From Planctomycetota bacterium (lineage in GTDB: Bacteria > Planctomycetota > GCA-002687715), in the NCBI GenBank assembly GCA_002683135.1, contig NYSS01000005.1:104834-168833 (forward strand): 64,000 bases of DNA, in the 5' to 3' direction. The notes below the pieces were generated by a model, which was not told where the DNA came from, made no database searches, and worked only from the letters and a program-made list of their open reading frames with translations. The position numbers and the translations under genes are program-made. How positions within the stretch are numbered: position 1 is the stretch's first letter; every line of letters begins with the position of its first letter. Positions 26,639-36,739 of this stretch are shown in pieces.

Positions 26639-27436
26639 GTGCGGTTCTTGAAGGTGGAGGGTGCGGGGAATGATTTCGTTTGCGTGGATGCGCTGCGAGG
26701 CTCCGCCCCCGCTGACCCGGAGTCCCTCGCCCGTGAGATTTGTGATCGGCAGCGTGGCGTCGGTGGGGATGGACTGTTGGTCATCGAGCGGGCCGCGTCA
26801 TCCGACGCACGGATGGTTATGTGGAATGCGGATGGGAGCAGATCTGACATGTGCGGCAACGCGTTGCGTTGTGTCGCGCTCGTCCTCGCCCGCGATCACG
26901 GTCACGGTGCGGCGAACGCCGTCGCGACCGACAGTGGGGTTTTTGCGACCGAGGTGGTCACCTTGAACGGCGGCGTCGCTTCAGTGCGGACCTCGGTGGG
27001 GCGGCCTGTGCGGACAGGAGAGCAGGTGATCGAGGTCGAGGGTGTTCGCGTGCGTGTGGATGCGTTGCGCGTAGGAAACCCCGTGTGCGTCATCTGGACG
27101 GACGACGTGGCGGCGGCGCCCGTTGCGACCGTCGGCCCCCACCTGGAGGTCCACGAGGCTTTCCCCGACGGGACGAACGTCGCGTTTGCGGAGGTGGTTG
27201 ATAGGGGACACGTTCGGCAGCGCACCTGGGAGCGCGGATGCGGGGAGACCCTCGCCTGCGGCACGGGCGCGGCCGCGGTCTGCGCGTCGGGGGTCCTGTC
27301 GGGCCGGCTCGATAGGGCCGTCACGGTCGCGTTGCCCGGCGGGCCGCTCGCGCTGGAGTGGCCGGCCGACGAAGCGGAGGTGTGCCTGACGGGACCGGCG
27401 CGGGTTGTGTTCGAGGGGGATTGGCCGTGGAGATGA
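26639..27436 (+). CDS. dapF: Diaminopimelate epimerase
   Basis: The 265-aa enzyme (GTG start) has the N-terminal KVEGAGNDFVCVD, NADGSRSDMCGNALRC with catalytic C72, and GCGETLACGTGAAAV with catalytic C207. It interconverts LL- and meso-diaminopimelate for lysine and peptidoglycan synthesis in the cytoplasm, which points to a DAP-type wall. It is divergent from the Lon-like gene. Its stop overlaps the start of the M48 protease gene (ATGA), so the two are translationally coupled. Confidence 0.95.
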   Translation: MRFLKVEGAGNDFVCVDALRGSAPADPESLAREICDRQRGVGGDGLLVIERAASSDARMVMWNADGSRSDMCGNALRCVALVLARDHGHGAANAVATDSGVFATEVVTLNGGVASVRTSVGRPVRTGEQVIEVEGVRVRVDALRVGNPVCVIWTDDVAAAPVATVGPHLEVHEAFPDGTNVAFAEVVDRGHVRQRTWERGCGETLACGTGAAAVCASGVLSGRLDRAVTVALPGGPLALEWPADEAEVCLTGPARVVFEGDWPWR

Positions 27437-29379
27437 TCCAGCCGATCGTCGCTCTCATGATGATGAGCCTGGCCCGTGGCTTCACGCCCTTGTTTCCCGA
27501 GGCGTGGACGGGTCCGGTCGCGGTCGCGGCGTACCTTGCGATGGGTTGGTTCGTTACGCGGCGGTCCGCTGATGCGGCTGCGCGGGCTGCCGACGCGGGT
27601 GACGCCTGGCGCGGCGGCGGGCATGGCGCGCTGCACCTGGCGGCTTGGGGGATGGTCGTGTTCGGGTCGGGTTGGCTCGGCTTGATCTGGGAGCTCACGG
27701 CCGCGACTCCTGGGCTGGCGCACCTCCTGGCGTTCACCCCCTACGTGGCGCATCGGGTGGCCCGGTGCTTGGGGCAGTGGCCGCTGGAGGCTCGCAACGC
27801 CAACCGGTCATGGTCTCGTCGCGACTACGTCGTGTTCCACGTGCGGGTGTTGATGCTGGCTGTTGTGCCGATCCTTATCGCGCAGACGCTGCTCGAGCTG
27901 CTGCAGACGGCTCCGGGCATTTCTATGTTCGTGGCCTCCTACGAGACCCTGGTCGTCCCCGTCGCCTCGGCAGGCGTCCTGGCGATGGTGTTCACCTGCG
28001 CGCCCCTGTTGATCCGCTGGATCCTCGGGGCGCGCCCGCTCGAGGCGGGGCCGCTGCGCGCCCGCCTCGAAGCGTACGGCACGCGCACCGGGTTTCGGCC
28101 CAACGACATCCTCGTGTGGCGCACGGGGAACGCCATCACCAACGCGCTCTATATCGGCATCGTGCCGGGTCTTCGCTATGTGGTCGTGACGGACGCCTTG
28201 ATCTCCAGGTTCCAGCCGGCGCAGGTCGAGGCCGTGTACGCGCACGAAGCGGGGCACGGGGTGCGGCGACACACGCTCCTGTTCATGCTCCTGGCGATCA
28301 GTCTCGTCTTCGGGGCGCACTCCACCAGCCTTGTCCTTGGCGAGTGGCTCGGGCCTATTCTCTCGAGCTTGGACCCGGAGGTCGCGGCGTACACCGGATT
28401 GGCGCTGACCATCGGCGTCTACGTCTCGTTGCTCGCGTTGTTCTTTCTTGTCGGCATGGGGTGGTTGTCCCGACGCTTCGAGACCGAGGCCGACCTGCAC
28501 GCGGTCCGGACGATGGACGACCCCGCCCCGTTTGTCAGCGCGCTGGAGGCGATCGGGTTGCACATGGGCGCGCTCAAGGCGGGCAAGGGGGGGATGCGAC
28601 ACTTCGGCATCGGTACGCGGATCGGGCTGGTCAACCGGTACACGTGCGAAACGGAGTTCCGGGTGTCGTTCGATCGGTTGTTGCGTCGGTGCCGTTGGGG
28701 CATCGCCCTGCTCTTGGTCCTCTCGACAATTCCCGTCATGGTCGCGGCGCCGGAGGCGCTGGTCATGGGCGGCTTCGACATGCGGCTCGGACGGGCCCGT
28801 GAGGCCGAAGAGGGCGGTCATCGTGGCGAGGCGGCGAGCCTCTACGGCGGCCTGTCGGCTTCTTTGCGGGCGTCGGAAGCGGAGCACCCGGAGTACTCGT
28901 CTGCGCTGCGCCTGCGCGAGGTCGCGGTGCTCGCGTCGCTCGCGGACGTCCACCTGAAAGAGGGGCGCTACGGCGACGCGCGCGCGGTCCTCGCGATGAT
29001 GGATGACCGGGTTCAGTCCGGTGACACCTTCGGCTTGTTCAACACCACCAACCTGGAGGTGATCCTCGGGGCGATTGACGGTGAAGAGGTCTTGTCTTCG
29101 GCGCGCTCACTCATCGTCCGGCTGGATGAGTTGATGGAGCGATACGGGTGGAACGCGTCGATCGACCAGACCTACTCAGACCTGTTCTTGGTCCTGCGCG
29201 CGGGCGGAGCGGCGGACAGGCCCCCCGGGCGTCCGCTGCGCTACTCCCCGATCGCTCGCCTTCTTCTCGCGTTCGACGAGGGACTCGTCGACGCGGCGAG
29301 AGAGGATATGGACCAGAGCGTGTATCGGCGCAAATTAGTCGAGCGGGCCAAGCCGGCTTTGTTGAACAAGCTGCGGTGA
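27433..29379 (+). CDS. M48-family membrane metalloprotease with C-terminal helical domain
   Basis: The 648-aa protein begins at the ATG overlapping the dapF stop. About seven membrane helices flank the zinc site HEAGH (271-275, YAHEAGHGVRRH), as in Ste24/HtpX-type M48 proteases. The third-ligand region is SRRFETEADLHAVRTM. Residues about 460-648 form a soluble helical tail with TPR-like spacing (AREAEEGGHRGEAASLYGGL). It is probably an envelope quality-control protease. GTG at 27427 is an alternative start. The substrate is unknown; coupling with dapF hints at a wall or envelope link but proves nothing. Confidence 0.85.
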   Translation: MIQPIVALMMMSLARGFTPLFPEAWTGPVAVAAYLAMGWFVTRRSADAAARAADAGDAWRGGGHGALHLAAWGMVVFGSGWLGLIWELTAATPGLAHLLAFTPYVAHRVARCLGQWPLEARNANRSWSRRDYVVFHVRVLMLAVVPILIAQTLLELLQTAPGISMFVASYETLVVPVASAGVLAMVFTCAPLLIRWILGARPLEAGPLRARLEAYGTRTGFRPNDILVWRTGNAITNALYIGIVPGLRYVVVTDALISRFQPAQVEAVYAHEAGHGVRRHTLLFMLLAISLVFGAHSTSLVLGEWLGPILSSLDPEVAAYTGLALTIGVYVSLLALFFLVGMGWLSRRFETEADLHAVRTMDDPAPFVSALEAIGLHMGALKAGKGGMRHFGIGTRIGLVNRYTCETEFRVSFDRLLRRCRWGIALLLVLSTIPVMVAAPEALVMGGFDMRLGRAREAEEGGHRGEAASLYGGLSASLRASEAEHPEYSSALRLREVAVLASLADVHLKEGRYGDARAVLAMMDDRVQSGDTFGLFNTTNLEVILGAIDGEEVLSSARSLIVRLDELMERYGWNASIDQTYSDLFLVLRAGGAADRPPGRPLRYSPIARLLLAFDEGLVDAAREDMDQSVYRRKLVERAKPALLNKLR

Positions 29380-29449
29380 CGCCCGCGAGGGTTGGGCCCG
29401 CGACACCCCCGGGTTGGTTCGACCGGCTGAGGGCCTTCCTCGCGGGTCC

Positions 29450-31651
29450 CTATGCCCCTTGCGGGAGCGGGCTGGGGCTGATGGGCGGGGGCTCGGGCAT
29501 CGGCGGAGAGTCGATGTCCGGGAGATCTTCGTCGGGCTTACGGGACTCCTTGAGGAGATCCTTGCGCAAGGGCGGCGGCGCCACCGTGGCGAAGTTCTGA
29601 ACGGCGGCCTCGAAGTCCACCAGGTCGAGGACCTCATTCTCGATCAGGTGGTCTGCGAGCTTGTCGATGAGGTCGCGGTTCTTCGTGATGATTTCCACGG
29701 CCTCTTTGTGGCAAGTCTCGATGATGTCCCGTACCGCGCGGTCGATATCACCCGCGGTCTTCTCGGAGATGACATCAGGGTTGGCCATCTCCCGTCCGAG
29801 GAACGGGCTGCCGGGTGATCGGTCGTAGGTCATTGGGCCGAGCGCGTCCGTCATCCCCCAGCGGCAGACGAGAGAGCGGGCGAGGCTGGTGGCCTTCTGC
29901 AGGTCGTCTTCGGCGCCGGTTGACTGGTGTCCGAACACGACTTCCTCGGCGCTGCGGCCACCCATGGTCACCCGGATGCGCGCCATCAACTCATCCTTGG
30001 TGATGATGTAGCGGTCCTCTTCGGGGAGGGTCAGGGTGTAGCCGAGGGCTCCTCGGCCGCGCGGAATAATGCTGACCTTGTGGACCGGGTCGGCTCGCTC
30101 GGAGAACCGGGCCACGAGCGCGTGCCCGAGCTCGTGGAACGCGAGGATCCGCTTCTCGCCGTCCTTGATGATCCGGCTTCGGCGTTCAGGTCCGGCGACG
30201 ACGCGCTCGACGGCCTCCTCGCACTCGTTCCGGCCAATCTCCTTACGGCGTCGCCGGGCAGAGAGCAGCGCTGCTTCGTTCATGACATTGGCAAGGTCGG
30301 CGCCGGTGAACCCGGGGGTGCGTCGGGCGACGATCTCGAGGTCAACGTCGTCAGCGAGAGGCTTGCCCCGGGAGTGAATCTTCAGGATCGCATGCCGCCC
30401 CGCGAGGTCGGGGGCATCAAGCGTGACCTGACGGTCGAACCGACCTGGCCGCAGGAGCGCGGGATCGAGGATGTCGGGCCGGTTCGTCGCCGCGATGACG
30501 ATGACGCCCTTGCGCCCGTCGAAGCCGTCCATCTCGACGAGCAGCTGGTTCAACGTCTGTTCGCGCTCGTCGTGCCCGCCGCCGAGACCGGCCCCACGGT
30601 GGCGACCGACGGCGTCGATTTCGTCGACGAAAACGATGCACGGGGCCTTTTGCTTGGCGGTGTTGAACAGGTCGCGGACGCGGGCGGCGCCCACGCCGAC
30701 GAACATCTCCACGAAATCCGAACCGGAGATGGAGAAGAACGGGACAGCCGCTTCACCCGCGACGGCGCGCGCCAGCAGTGTCTTGCCGCAGCCCGGGGGG
30801 CCCATGAGTAGGCAGCCCTTGGGGATCTTCCCGCCGAGGGCCGTGAATCGCTCTGGTTCCTTGAGGAACTCGACGATCTCCTCCAGCTCTTCCTTGGGCT
30901 CGTCTGCTCCGGCGACATCCCCGAAGGTGACGCCTGTCTTGTCTTCTCCGACGATCTTGGCGCGGGATCGACCGAAGGACAGGACGTTTTCGCCCTGCAT
31001 GCGCGACGAGCGAAACATCATCATCATGATGAAGATGAAGAACAGGAGTGGGAGGCCCCACAGCCACATCGTCGCCCAGTCGGTCGGCCGGTCGTACTTG
31101 AATACGGCTCCCTTGGACTCGAGCATCGAGATGAGCTCGTCATCCTGCCCCTGGTGCTCGACGACGAACTGGATGAACCCATCCCACTTGCTGTCGCCCG
31201 TGATGCGCTTGCTGTCCCAGTCTTTCGGCAGGTTCTTGTTGTCAGGGGCCGGGAACAGCTTTCCGAGCACCTTGTCGGGCTGAATGGTCGCCTCGTAGAT
31301 GCCGAACCGTGGGCCGTCGCCCGACTCCGCGTCTTCGATCGTGTCCTGCTTCGGATCGAGGACGCGCTGCTTCTCGGGGTCTTCGATCGGTGGCTCGGCC
31401 CCTCGCTCCGGCGGATAGCGACCCTCGTTGAGCGTCGCCATCGCGCGCAGCTCGGCCTTGAACTGGTCGTAGGTCAACTCGACCGCTCGGCCCGTCCCCC
31501 AGATGGCGCTTCCAAGGATGGCCGCGGCCAGGATCAGAATGATGAAGAGGAAGGGGTTGCGGGCAAACAGGCCCTTGCGAGGAGGCTGTCGCTGGTCCGA
31601 GCCCTTGCCCGGGGATTGATTGCCTCCGCCTTCTGGTTGCCGATCGCTCAT
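29450..31651 (-). CDS. ftsH: ATP-dependent zinc metalloprotease FtsH
   Basis: The 733-aa enzyme starts at 31651, where GAGGAGG lies 4 nt upstream. Membrane helices lie at about 33-51 and 195-213, flanking a periplasmic domain of about 140 residues. The AAA module has Walker A GPPGCGKT (284-291) and Walker B IVFVDEID (339-346). The zinc motif is HELGH (506-510). It degrades membrane and regulatory proteins in an ATP-dependent hexamer. The extended acidic, Pro-rich N- and C-terminal tails are longer than in E. coli FtsH. An extra 16 residues upstream are unlikely to be translated. Confidence 0.95.
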   Translation of the reverse strand: MSDRQPEGGGNQSPGKGSDQRQPPRKGLFARNPFLFIILILAAAILGSAIWGTGRAVELTYDQFKAELRAMATLNEGRYPPERGAEPPIEDPEKQRVLDPKQDTIEDAESGDGPRFGIYEATIQPDKVLGKLFPAPDNKNLPKDWDSKRITGDSKWDGFIQFVVEHQGQDDELISMLESKGAVFKYDRPTDWATMWLWGLPLLFFIFIMMMMFRSSRMQGENVLSFGRSRAKIVGEDKTGVTFGDVAGADEPKEELEEIVEFLKEPERFTALGGKIPKGCLLMGPPGCGKTLLARAVAGEAAVPFFSISGSDFVEMFVGVGAARVRDLFNTAKQKAPCIVFVDEIDAVGRHRGAGLGGGHDEREQTLNQLLVEMDGFDGRKGVIVIAATNRPDILDPALLRPGRFDRQVTLDAPDLAGRHAILKIHSRGKPLADDVDLEIVARRTPGFTGADLANVMNEAALLSARRRRKEIGRNECEEAVERVVAGPERRSRIIKDGEKRILAFHELGHALVARFSERADPVHKVSIIPRGRGALGYTLTLPEEDRYIITKDELMARIRVTMGGRSAEEVVFGHQSTGAEDDLQKATSLARSLVCRWGMTDALGPMTYDRSPGSPFLGREMANPDVISEKTAGDIDRAVRDIIETCHKEAVEIITKNRDLIDKLADHLIENEVLDLVDFEAAVQNFATVAPPPLRKDLLKESRKPDEDLPDIDSPPMPEPPPISPSPLPQGA

Positions 31652-31816
31652 GGACCTCCTCGTCCAAGACCCCGGATGCTCGGGAGCGGAGCATAACACT
31701 GGCTTCAGAGCCCTCCACGGAACCGCCCTGCATGGCGAAACGGGCCCCCTCCGAATGGCCCCGGAGCGCCCCTTCGGCGCCCCCTGGATCCGCGTTGGCC
31801 TGAGGCCGTTAAGTCG

Positions 31817-31844
31817 TTGAAAAACCAGGGCCTTACGTTAGAAT
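31817..31844 (+). promoter_or_regulatory. Sigma-70-like promoter of gyrA
   Basis: TTGAAA (31817-31822) and TAGAAT (31839-31844) are spaced by 16 nt, in the 271-nt gap between ftsH and gyrA. It implies a 5' leader of about 70 nt, unlike the leaderless pattern elsewhere in the window. Confidence 0.6.
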
Positions 31845-31883
31845 TTGGCTATCGCGCGAGTGGCCCCCTCGAGGTCACACAGG

Positions 31884-31899
31884 GGGGGTCAGAACCCCC
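31884..31899 (+). other. Small hairpin in the gyrA leader
   Basis: GGGGGT (31884-31889) and ACCCCC (31894-31899) pair around a 4-nt loop (CAGA), just upstream of the GGAGAG ribosome-binding site (31917-31922). It lies downstream of the promoter, so it would be in the leader RNA. A regulatory role is conjecture; the rest of the gap shows nothing notable. Confidence 0.35.
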
Positions 31900-31922
31900 G
31901 GCCACCATAGGGATTAGGAGAG

Positions 31923-34472
31923 ATGTCAGACACCACGCCGCCGGCCCAGCCTCCGGTCGAACGGATCAAGGACCACCTCCTCGATGAGGAGATGCGGAGT
32001 TCCTATCTCACCTACGCGATGAGCGTCATCATCCAGCGTGCGTTGCCGGACGCTCGGGATGGTTTGAAGCCCAGTCAGCGCCGGATTCTCGTGGCCATGG
32101 ACGACCTGAATCTGGGCCCTCGATCCAAGTTCCGCAAGTGCGCCAAGATCGCCGGCGACACCTCTGGCAACTACCACCCTCACGGTGAGGCGGTGGTGTA
32201 TCCGACCCTGGTCCGGATGGCGCAGGACTTCAACATGCGCTACGCGCTCGTCGACAAGCAGGGCAACTTCGGGGCCATCGATGGGTCTCCGCCGGCGGCC
32301 ATGCGATACACGGAGGCTCGGCTCGGCTTCCCTGCGGTCGACATGATGGACGACCGGGACAAGGAGACGGTCGACGAGGAGCGCAACTACGACGACACCC
32401 GCTGGGAGCCCTCGGTCCTCCCCGCGCGCTTCCCCAACTTGATCTGTAACGGGTCGCAGGGCATCGCTGTCGGCATGGCGACGTCGATCCCGCCGCACAA
32501 CCTGGCGGAGGTCTGCGAGGCGCTCGAGACGCTCATCGAGAATCCGCAGGTCACGGTTCTCGAGCTCATGGACATCATCAAGGGTCCAGATTTCCCCACA
32601 GGCGGGGTGATCCTTGGGCGCCAGGGGATCTATCGGGCATACACCACCGGGCGCGGCATCATCGCTGTGCGCGCGCGCGCGACGATTGAGTCGAAGGGCA
32701 AGGACCGGGAACAGATCGTCGTCACCGAGATCCCATACCAGGTCAACCCGAACAACATCTTTGACAAGGTGAAGGCCCTCATCTCGGAGAAGGTGATAGA
32801 GGGGATCAGCTACGTCAACGACGAGACCGACCGTCGCGACGGCCTACGGCTCGTGTTCGAGATCAAGAAGGGGCATCAGGCCGACGTCGTCCTCAATCAA
32901 CTCTATCGCTACACGCAGCTCCAGGGCACCTTCTCCATGATCCTGCTTGCGCTGGATAAGCAACGTCCGCGCACGTTCAACCTCAAGGAGATGCTGCAGG
33001 CGTTCAAGGACCACCGGGTCGAGGTGATCCAGCGGCGAACGCGGTACCTCAAGCGGAAGGCCGAGGAGCGCCTCCACATTGTCGAGGGCCTGCTGATTGC
33101 GATCGCGGACATCGACGAGGTCGTCCGGATCGTCCGCGCCTCCAAGTCGCCGGAAGACGCCAAGGTCAGCCTCACGGAGACGTTTGAGCTGACGACCCGT
33201 CAGGCCGAGGCCATCCTGGCGATGCGCCTCGCGCGGCTGACCGGCCTTGAGGTTGAGAAGCTACAGCAGGAGCAGACGGATCTCGAGGCGTCGATCGCGC
33301 GCTACAACGAGATCCTGGGCGACATCCGGGAGGTCCACGCGCTCATCATTGAGGAGCAGCGGGATCTCCGCGCGCGTTATGCCGGCGCGCGCCGCACCGA
33401 GATCTCCGAGGAGGAGATGGAGATCGAGGATGAGGCGCTCATCCCCGAGGGGCGCATGCTCGTAACGCTGTCTCACTCCGGCTACATCAAGCGGGTGTCG
33501 CCGGACATCTACCGGGCTCAGGGCCGCGGGGGAAAAGGCATCACCGGCGCCGACACGAAGGACGGCGACTTCATCGAGCGGCTCATCCTCGCGGACAACA
33601 AGGATTTTCTTTTGATCTTCACGACCTGGGGTTGGGTCCACTGGCTCAAGGTCTACAAGATCCCCGAGCTTGGTCGAAACAGCCTCGGGCGGTTTATAGA
33701 GAACCTCATCCCTTTGCGGGAAGCGGAGGGTGATGACGGCCGAGGAAAAGAGCGCATCGCGTCCATCATCCCCGTGTCAGCGTTCGCGCCCGATCACTTC
33801 CTGTGCACCGTGTCGCGAGGGGGCTACATCAAGAAGACGTCGCTGCAGGATTACAGCAGGCCGAAGCGCGGCGGCATTATCGGCGCCGGCCTCAAGGAGG
33901 ACGACATCCTCGTCCGCGCCGTCCTGACCAACGGTGACACCAACCTGATGGTCTCCACGACCCAGGGCCAGACGATCCGGTTCGCGGAGGGCGACGTCCG
34001 CGGCACGGGGCGGAGCGCCGCCGGCGTCATCGCGGTCAAGTTCAAGAAGCAGGCGGACCATGTGGTTGACATGGTGGTGGCGGATGACGACGCCATGCTC
34101 CTCTCGGTCTGTAAGAACGGATACGGCATGCGTACCCGCATGGCGGACTACCCGAAGAAGAACCGCGGCGGGCTGGGGGTGGTCAACGTCAAGGGGCTCG
34201 CGCGCAACGGAGAGGTGGTCCTGGTACGCCGCATTGATGAAGGTGACGACGTCATCCTCATGTCCGAAGGCGGCACCCTCATTCGTACGCCCGGCGACGA
34301 GATCCGCCTGGTGGGCCGCGGCGCCGCCGGTGTGCGCGTGATGCGCCTGAAGGCGGGGGACAAGGTGGCGTCCGCGGTGGTCGTGAAGCCTGAGGATTCG
34401 GCCATCGACCCCGAAGAGGGCGTGGGCGTGGGCGTGGGCGACGACGACGCGGGCGACGACGCGGGCGAGTAG
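31923..34472 (+). CDS. gyrA: DNA gyrase subunit A
   Basis: The 849-aa protein has IIQRALPDARDGLKPSQRRI, the catalytic Tyr Y129 (AAMRYTEARL) and six C-terminal blades. The GyrA-box region reads QGRGGKG, one residue off the classical QRRGGKG. With GyrB it introduces negative supercoils. In the quinolone-determining region the sequence is HPHGEAVVYP: Ala and Pro occupy the places of E. coli S83 and D87. The C-terminus is a Gly-Val/Asp-rich tail encoded by short repeats. A GGAGAG site touches the ATG. gyrB is not in the window. Confidence 0.96.
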   Translation: MSDTTPPAQPPVERIKDHLLDEEMRSSYLTYAMSVIIQRALPDARDGLKPSQRRILVAMDDLNLGPRSKFRKCAKIAGDTSGNYHPHGEAVVYPTLVRMAQDFNMRYALVDKQGNFGAIDGSPPAAMRYTEARLGFPAVDMMDDRDKETVDEERNYDDTRWEPSVLPARFPNLICNGSQGIAVGMATSIPPHNLAEVCEALETLIENPQVTVLELMDIIKGPDFPTGGVILGRQGIYRAYTTGRGIIAVRARATIESKGKDREQIVVTEIPYQVNPNNIFDKVKALISEKVIEGISYVNDETDRRDGLRLVFEIKKGHQADVVLNQLYRYTQLQGTFSMILLALDKQRPRTFNLKEMLQAFKDHRVEVIQRRTRYLKRKAEERLHIVEGLLIAIADIDEVVRIVRASKSPEDAKVSLTETFELTTRQAEAILAMRLARLTGLEVEKLQQEQTDLEASIARYNEILGDIREVHALIIEEQRDLRARYAGARRTEISEEEMEIEDEALIPEGRMLVTLSHSGYIKRVSPDIYRAQGRGGKGITGADTKDGDFIERLILADNKDFLLIFTTWGWVHWLKVYKIPELGRNSLGRFIENLIPLREAEGDDGRGKERIASIIPVSAFAPDHFLCTVSRGGYIKKTSLQDYSRPKRGGIIGAGLKEDDILVRAVLTNGDTNLMVSTTQGQTIRFAEGDVRGTGRSAAGVIAVKFKKQADHVVDMVVADDDAMLLSVCKNGYGMRTRMADYPKKNRGGLGVVNVKGLARNGEVVLVRRIDEGDDVILMSEGGTLIRTPGDEIRLVGRGAAGVRVMRLKAGDKVASAVVVKPEDSAIDPEEGVGVGVGDDDAGDDAGE

Positions 34473-34476
34473 ACCT

Positions 34477-34482
34477 TAGGAT
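34477..34482 (+). promoter_or_regulatory. Candidate -10 element (TAGGAT) 6 nt before a start codon
   Basis: TAGGAT is followed by GGTGCC and the ATG at 34489, only 4 nt after the gyrA stop. It would allow independent, leaderless transcription of the Tat-exported oxidoreductase. No -35 is evident. Confidence 0.35.
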
Positions 34483-34488
34483 GGTGCC

Positions 34489-35763
34489 ATGACGCGCATC
34501 ACTCGACGGCACTTCCTGATCACATCCGCGGCGACCGCCGCATCGGTCGCCTGCATCCGTCCCTCGCTCTCCAGGCTCACGGGGAGCGACAAGCTCCGGC
34601 TCGGGGTGGTTGGCGTCGGCGGCCGCGGGGCGTCCAACCTGAGCGGCGTGCAGCACGAAGAGGTCGCTGCCCTATGCGACGTCGATGAGGGCAGGCTTGA
34701 CGGTGCGATGAAGAAGCACCCGAAGGCCGGCCGCTTCGTTGACTTCCGCAAGATGCTGGACGAAGTGAAACTCGACGGCGTGGTGGTGAGCACGGCGGAT
34801 CACACGCACGCGGTGATCGGACTGGCGGCGATGGAGCGGGGGAAGCACCTGTACTGCGAGAAGCCGATGAGCTGGTCGGTGGATGAGTCGCGGCGGATGC
34901 AGGAGATGGCTCGCAGCAACAAGCTCGTCACCCAGATGGGAACGCAGATCCATGCGAACGAGCCGTACCGGCGCACCGTGGAGCTCGTGCGAGCCGGCGC
35001 GATTGGGGCCATCCGAGAGGTGCACGTGTGGGTCGGCAAGGCGTGGGTCGGGAGCGATCGGCCGGAAGCAACGCCCCCTGTCCCGAAGGGCCTTCACTGG
35101 GATCTGTGGCTCGGCCCGGCGCCGGCGCGGCCGTACCACCCGGCCTACCATCCGGCGAGGTGGCGCGGCTGGTGGGATTTCGGCGGCGGGACATTGTCTG
35201 ACATGGCGTGCCACCACATGGATCTGCCGTTCTGGGCTCTCGATCTCGATCACCCGACGTCGGTGGAGCCGCGGAGCGCGGAGCAGGTGCATCCGGAGTC
35301 GGCGCCGCGGAAGCTCGAGGTCACGTGGACGTTCCCCACGAAGGGAGGCCGACCACCCGTCGCGCTGACCTGGTACCAGGGCGGCCCCCGTCCGAAGTAC
35401 TTCGAGAACGGGGGGCTCCCCCGTTGGGGTGACGGCACCCTGTTCGTCGGCGATAAGGGGATGATGCTCGCCGATTACGGTCGCAACGCGCTGCTCCCGG
35501 AGGCGAACTTCAAGGACTATCAGCGCCCGCCCCAGTCGATCGAGCGATCCAAGGGGCACCACAGGGAGTGGACGGAAGCGATCAAGGGCAACGGGACGAC
35601 GACCTGTCGCTTCGACTATTCCGGTCCGCTGACGGAGACCGTGCTGCTCGGGAACGTCGCGTTTCGCGCCGGAGAGAAGCTCCAGTGGGATGCGCAGAAG
35701 ATGACCACGGGTTCCGCGAAGGGTGACAGCTACATCCGCCGCGAGGCGCGCAAGGACTGGTAG
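34489..35763 (+). CDS. Tat-exported Gfo/Idh/MocA family oxidoreductase
   Basis: The 424-aa protein carries a twin-arginine signal (ITRRHFLITSAATAASVAC) ahead of a Rossmann domain with LGVVGVGGRG. The family motif CEKPMSWS lies near residue 125, and residues about 190-424 form the C-terminal domain with many Trp. Exported family members of this type are frequent in Planctomycetota and relatives, where they act on glycans with a tightly bound cofactor. The Tat route agrees with a folded, cofactor-loaded protein. The substrate is unknown. It is a different subfamily from the one at 2185. Confidence 0.9.
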   Translation: MTRITRRHFLITSAATAASVACIRPSLSRLTGSDKLRLGVVGVGGRGASNLSGVQHEEVAALCDVDEGRLDGAMKKHPKAGRFVDFRKMLDEVKLDGVVVSTADHTHAVIGLAAMERGKHLYCEKPMSWSVDESRRMQEMARSNKLVTQMGTQIHANEPYRRTVELVRAGAIGAIREVHVWVGKAWVGSDRPEATPPVPKGLHWDLWLGPAPARPYHPAYHPARWRGWWDFGGGTLSDMACHHMDLPFWALDLDHPTSVEPRSAEQVHPESAPRKLEVTWTFPTKGGRPPVALTWYQGGPRPKYFENGGLPRWGDGTLFVGDKGMMLADYGRNALLPEANFKDYQRPPQSIERSKGHHREWTEAIKGNGTTTCRFDYSGPLTETVLLGNVAFRAGEKLQWDAQKMTTGSAKGDSYIRREARKDW

Positions 35764-35791
35764 AGCGGTCGAGCCGCGGTCGCCGCGCGGG

Positions 35792-36739
35792 CTAGGATCG
35801 CCAGGGAGCGTTTTTCCATCGGCCCAGGCTGAGCCCGATCTCGGTGTAGGTCAGGAACCCGTACGCGAACAGACGGCGCGAGGAGCGGGTGTGCGGTCGC
35901 AGGAAGGTCCGCAACGACCCGTAGAAGCCGAGTCGCTGGATGCGTTGGGCAGAGCGGCCGTAGTCACCGAGGATGTCGCCGACATTGCGGCCCAGAAACT
36001 TCAGCGTCGCGGTCGTCCCGACCGCGGCGCCGACGATCACGGTCCCTGTGGTTTCCAGGGCACCGGTCGCCACGGCGGCGGTCGTCTGCAGCAGGGACCG
36101 GTTGGTTTTGCCTGCTGTGGCCCGGACATCCTTGATGAGGCTCTCTACATCAGCGGCGTCCAGGGTTGAACCGGCGACGCTGCCGATCTCGTCACGCAGG
36201 CCAGTGACCGTCTTCTTCATCTCGCTGAGGGAGAAGGGGGGCATGTCGACCGTGTCGGCCATGCGCTCGGAGAGCTTGGAGAGCCCCGCGAGGATGTCAT
36301 CGACGCTATCGAGGCGGGAGCCGTCTTCCATCACCCCGGCGTCCTTCAGCTCTTGCCCCACGTCCTGCACGAAGGCCTGGGCACCCTTGCAGACGTCGGT
36401 CGCTGCGAGCAGCAGCCACAGGGGTGATGCGTGCAGGGTGAGGACGAGCAGGTTGTCGACGGCGCCGCCGATCCCGAGCCGCGTAGCCGTGCGTGCGTCG
36501 AGTTCAGGGGCGTTCTTGTAAAGCTGCGCTTGGCCGACGTCGTCCGTGAGCATCTTGATCTGGCGCTCGACCGCGGTCTTGAAGAAGCGCCCTTCACGGA
36601 GAGGTCGTGGGAGCATCCACGTTGCCGTGCGCAGCAGTCCGCCGACCAATCCGGAGAACCAGCGGAGAAGCCGTTCGGGCACAGACAGGGACCACGCGAT
36701 GACGTGGTGAAATGCGCGCGGCCGTGGCGTTCGCTCCAT
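35792..36739 (-). CDS. Hypothetical protein with two hydrophobic segments
   Basis: The 315-aa protein is not recognised. Hydrophobic stretches occur near residues 92-115 (NLLVLTLHASPLWLLLAATD) and 235-255 (TGTVIVGAAVGTTATLKFLG). Between them lies a long helical, charged stretch (KLSERMADTVD..., SLIKDVRATAGKTNRSL). This suggests a membrane-associated helical protein, perhaps EcsC-like in layout, but that resemblance is weak. Its ATG overlaps the peptide deformylase stop by one base (TGATG), so it is co-expressed with def. Confidence 0.6.
   Translation of the reverse strand: MERTPRPRAFHHVIAWSLSVPERLLRWFSGLVGGLLRTATWMLPRPLREGRFFKTAVERQIKMLTDDVGQAQLYKNAPELDARTATRLGIGGAVDNLLVLTLHASPLWLLLAATDVCKGAQAFVQDVGQELKDAGVMEDGSRLDSVDDILAGLSKLSERMADTVDMPPFSLSEMKKTVTGLRDEIGSVAGSTLDAADVESLIKDVRATAGKTNRSLLQTTAAVATGALETTGTVIVGAAVGTTATLKFLGRNVGDILGDYGRSAQRIQRLGFYGSLRTFLRPHTRSSRRLFAYGFLTYTEIGLSLGRWKNAPWRS

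Noticed and set aside
29382-29446. CCCGCGAGG/CCTCGCGGG inverted repeat between the M48 gene and ftsH
   Set aside because: The arms are 47 nt apart and there is no T-tract; too weak to call a terminator, though its convergent position is suggestive.
34420-34466. GTGGGC and GACGACGCGGGC short repeats at the gyrA 3' end
   Set aside because: They encode the low-complexity GyrA tail and are too short and few to be a separate repeat element.
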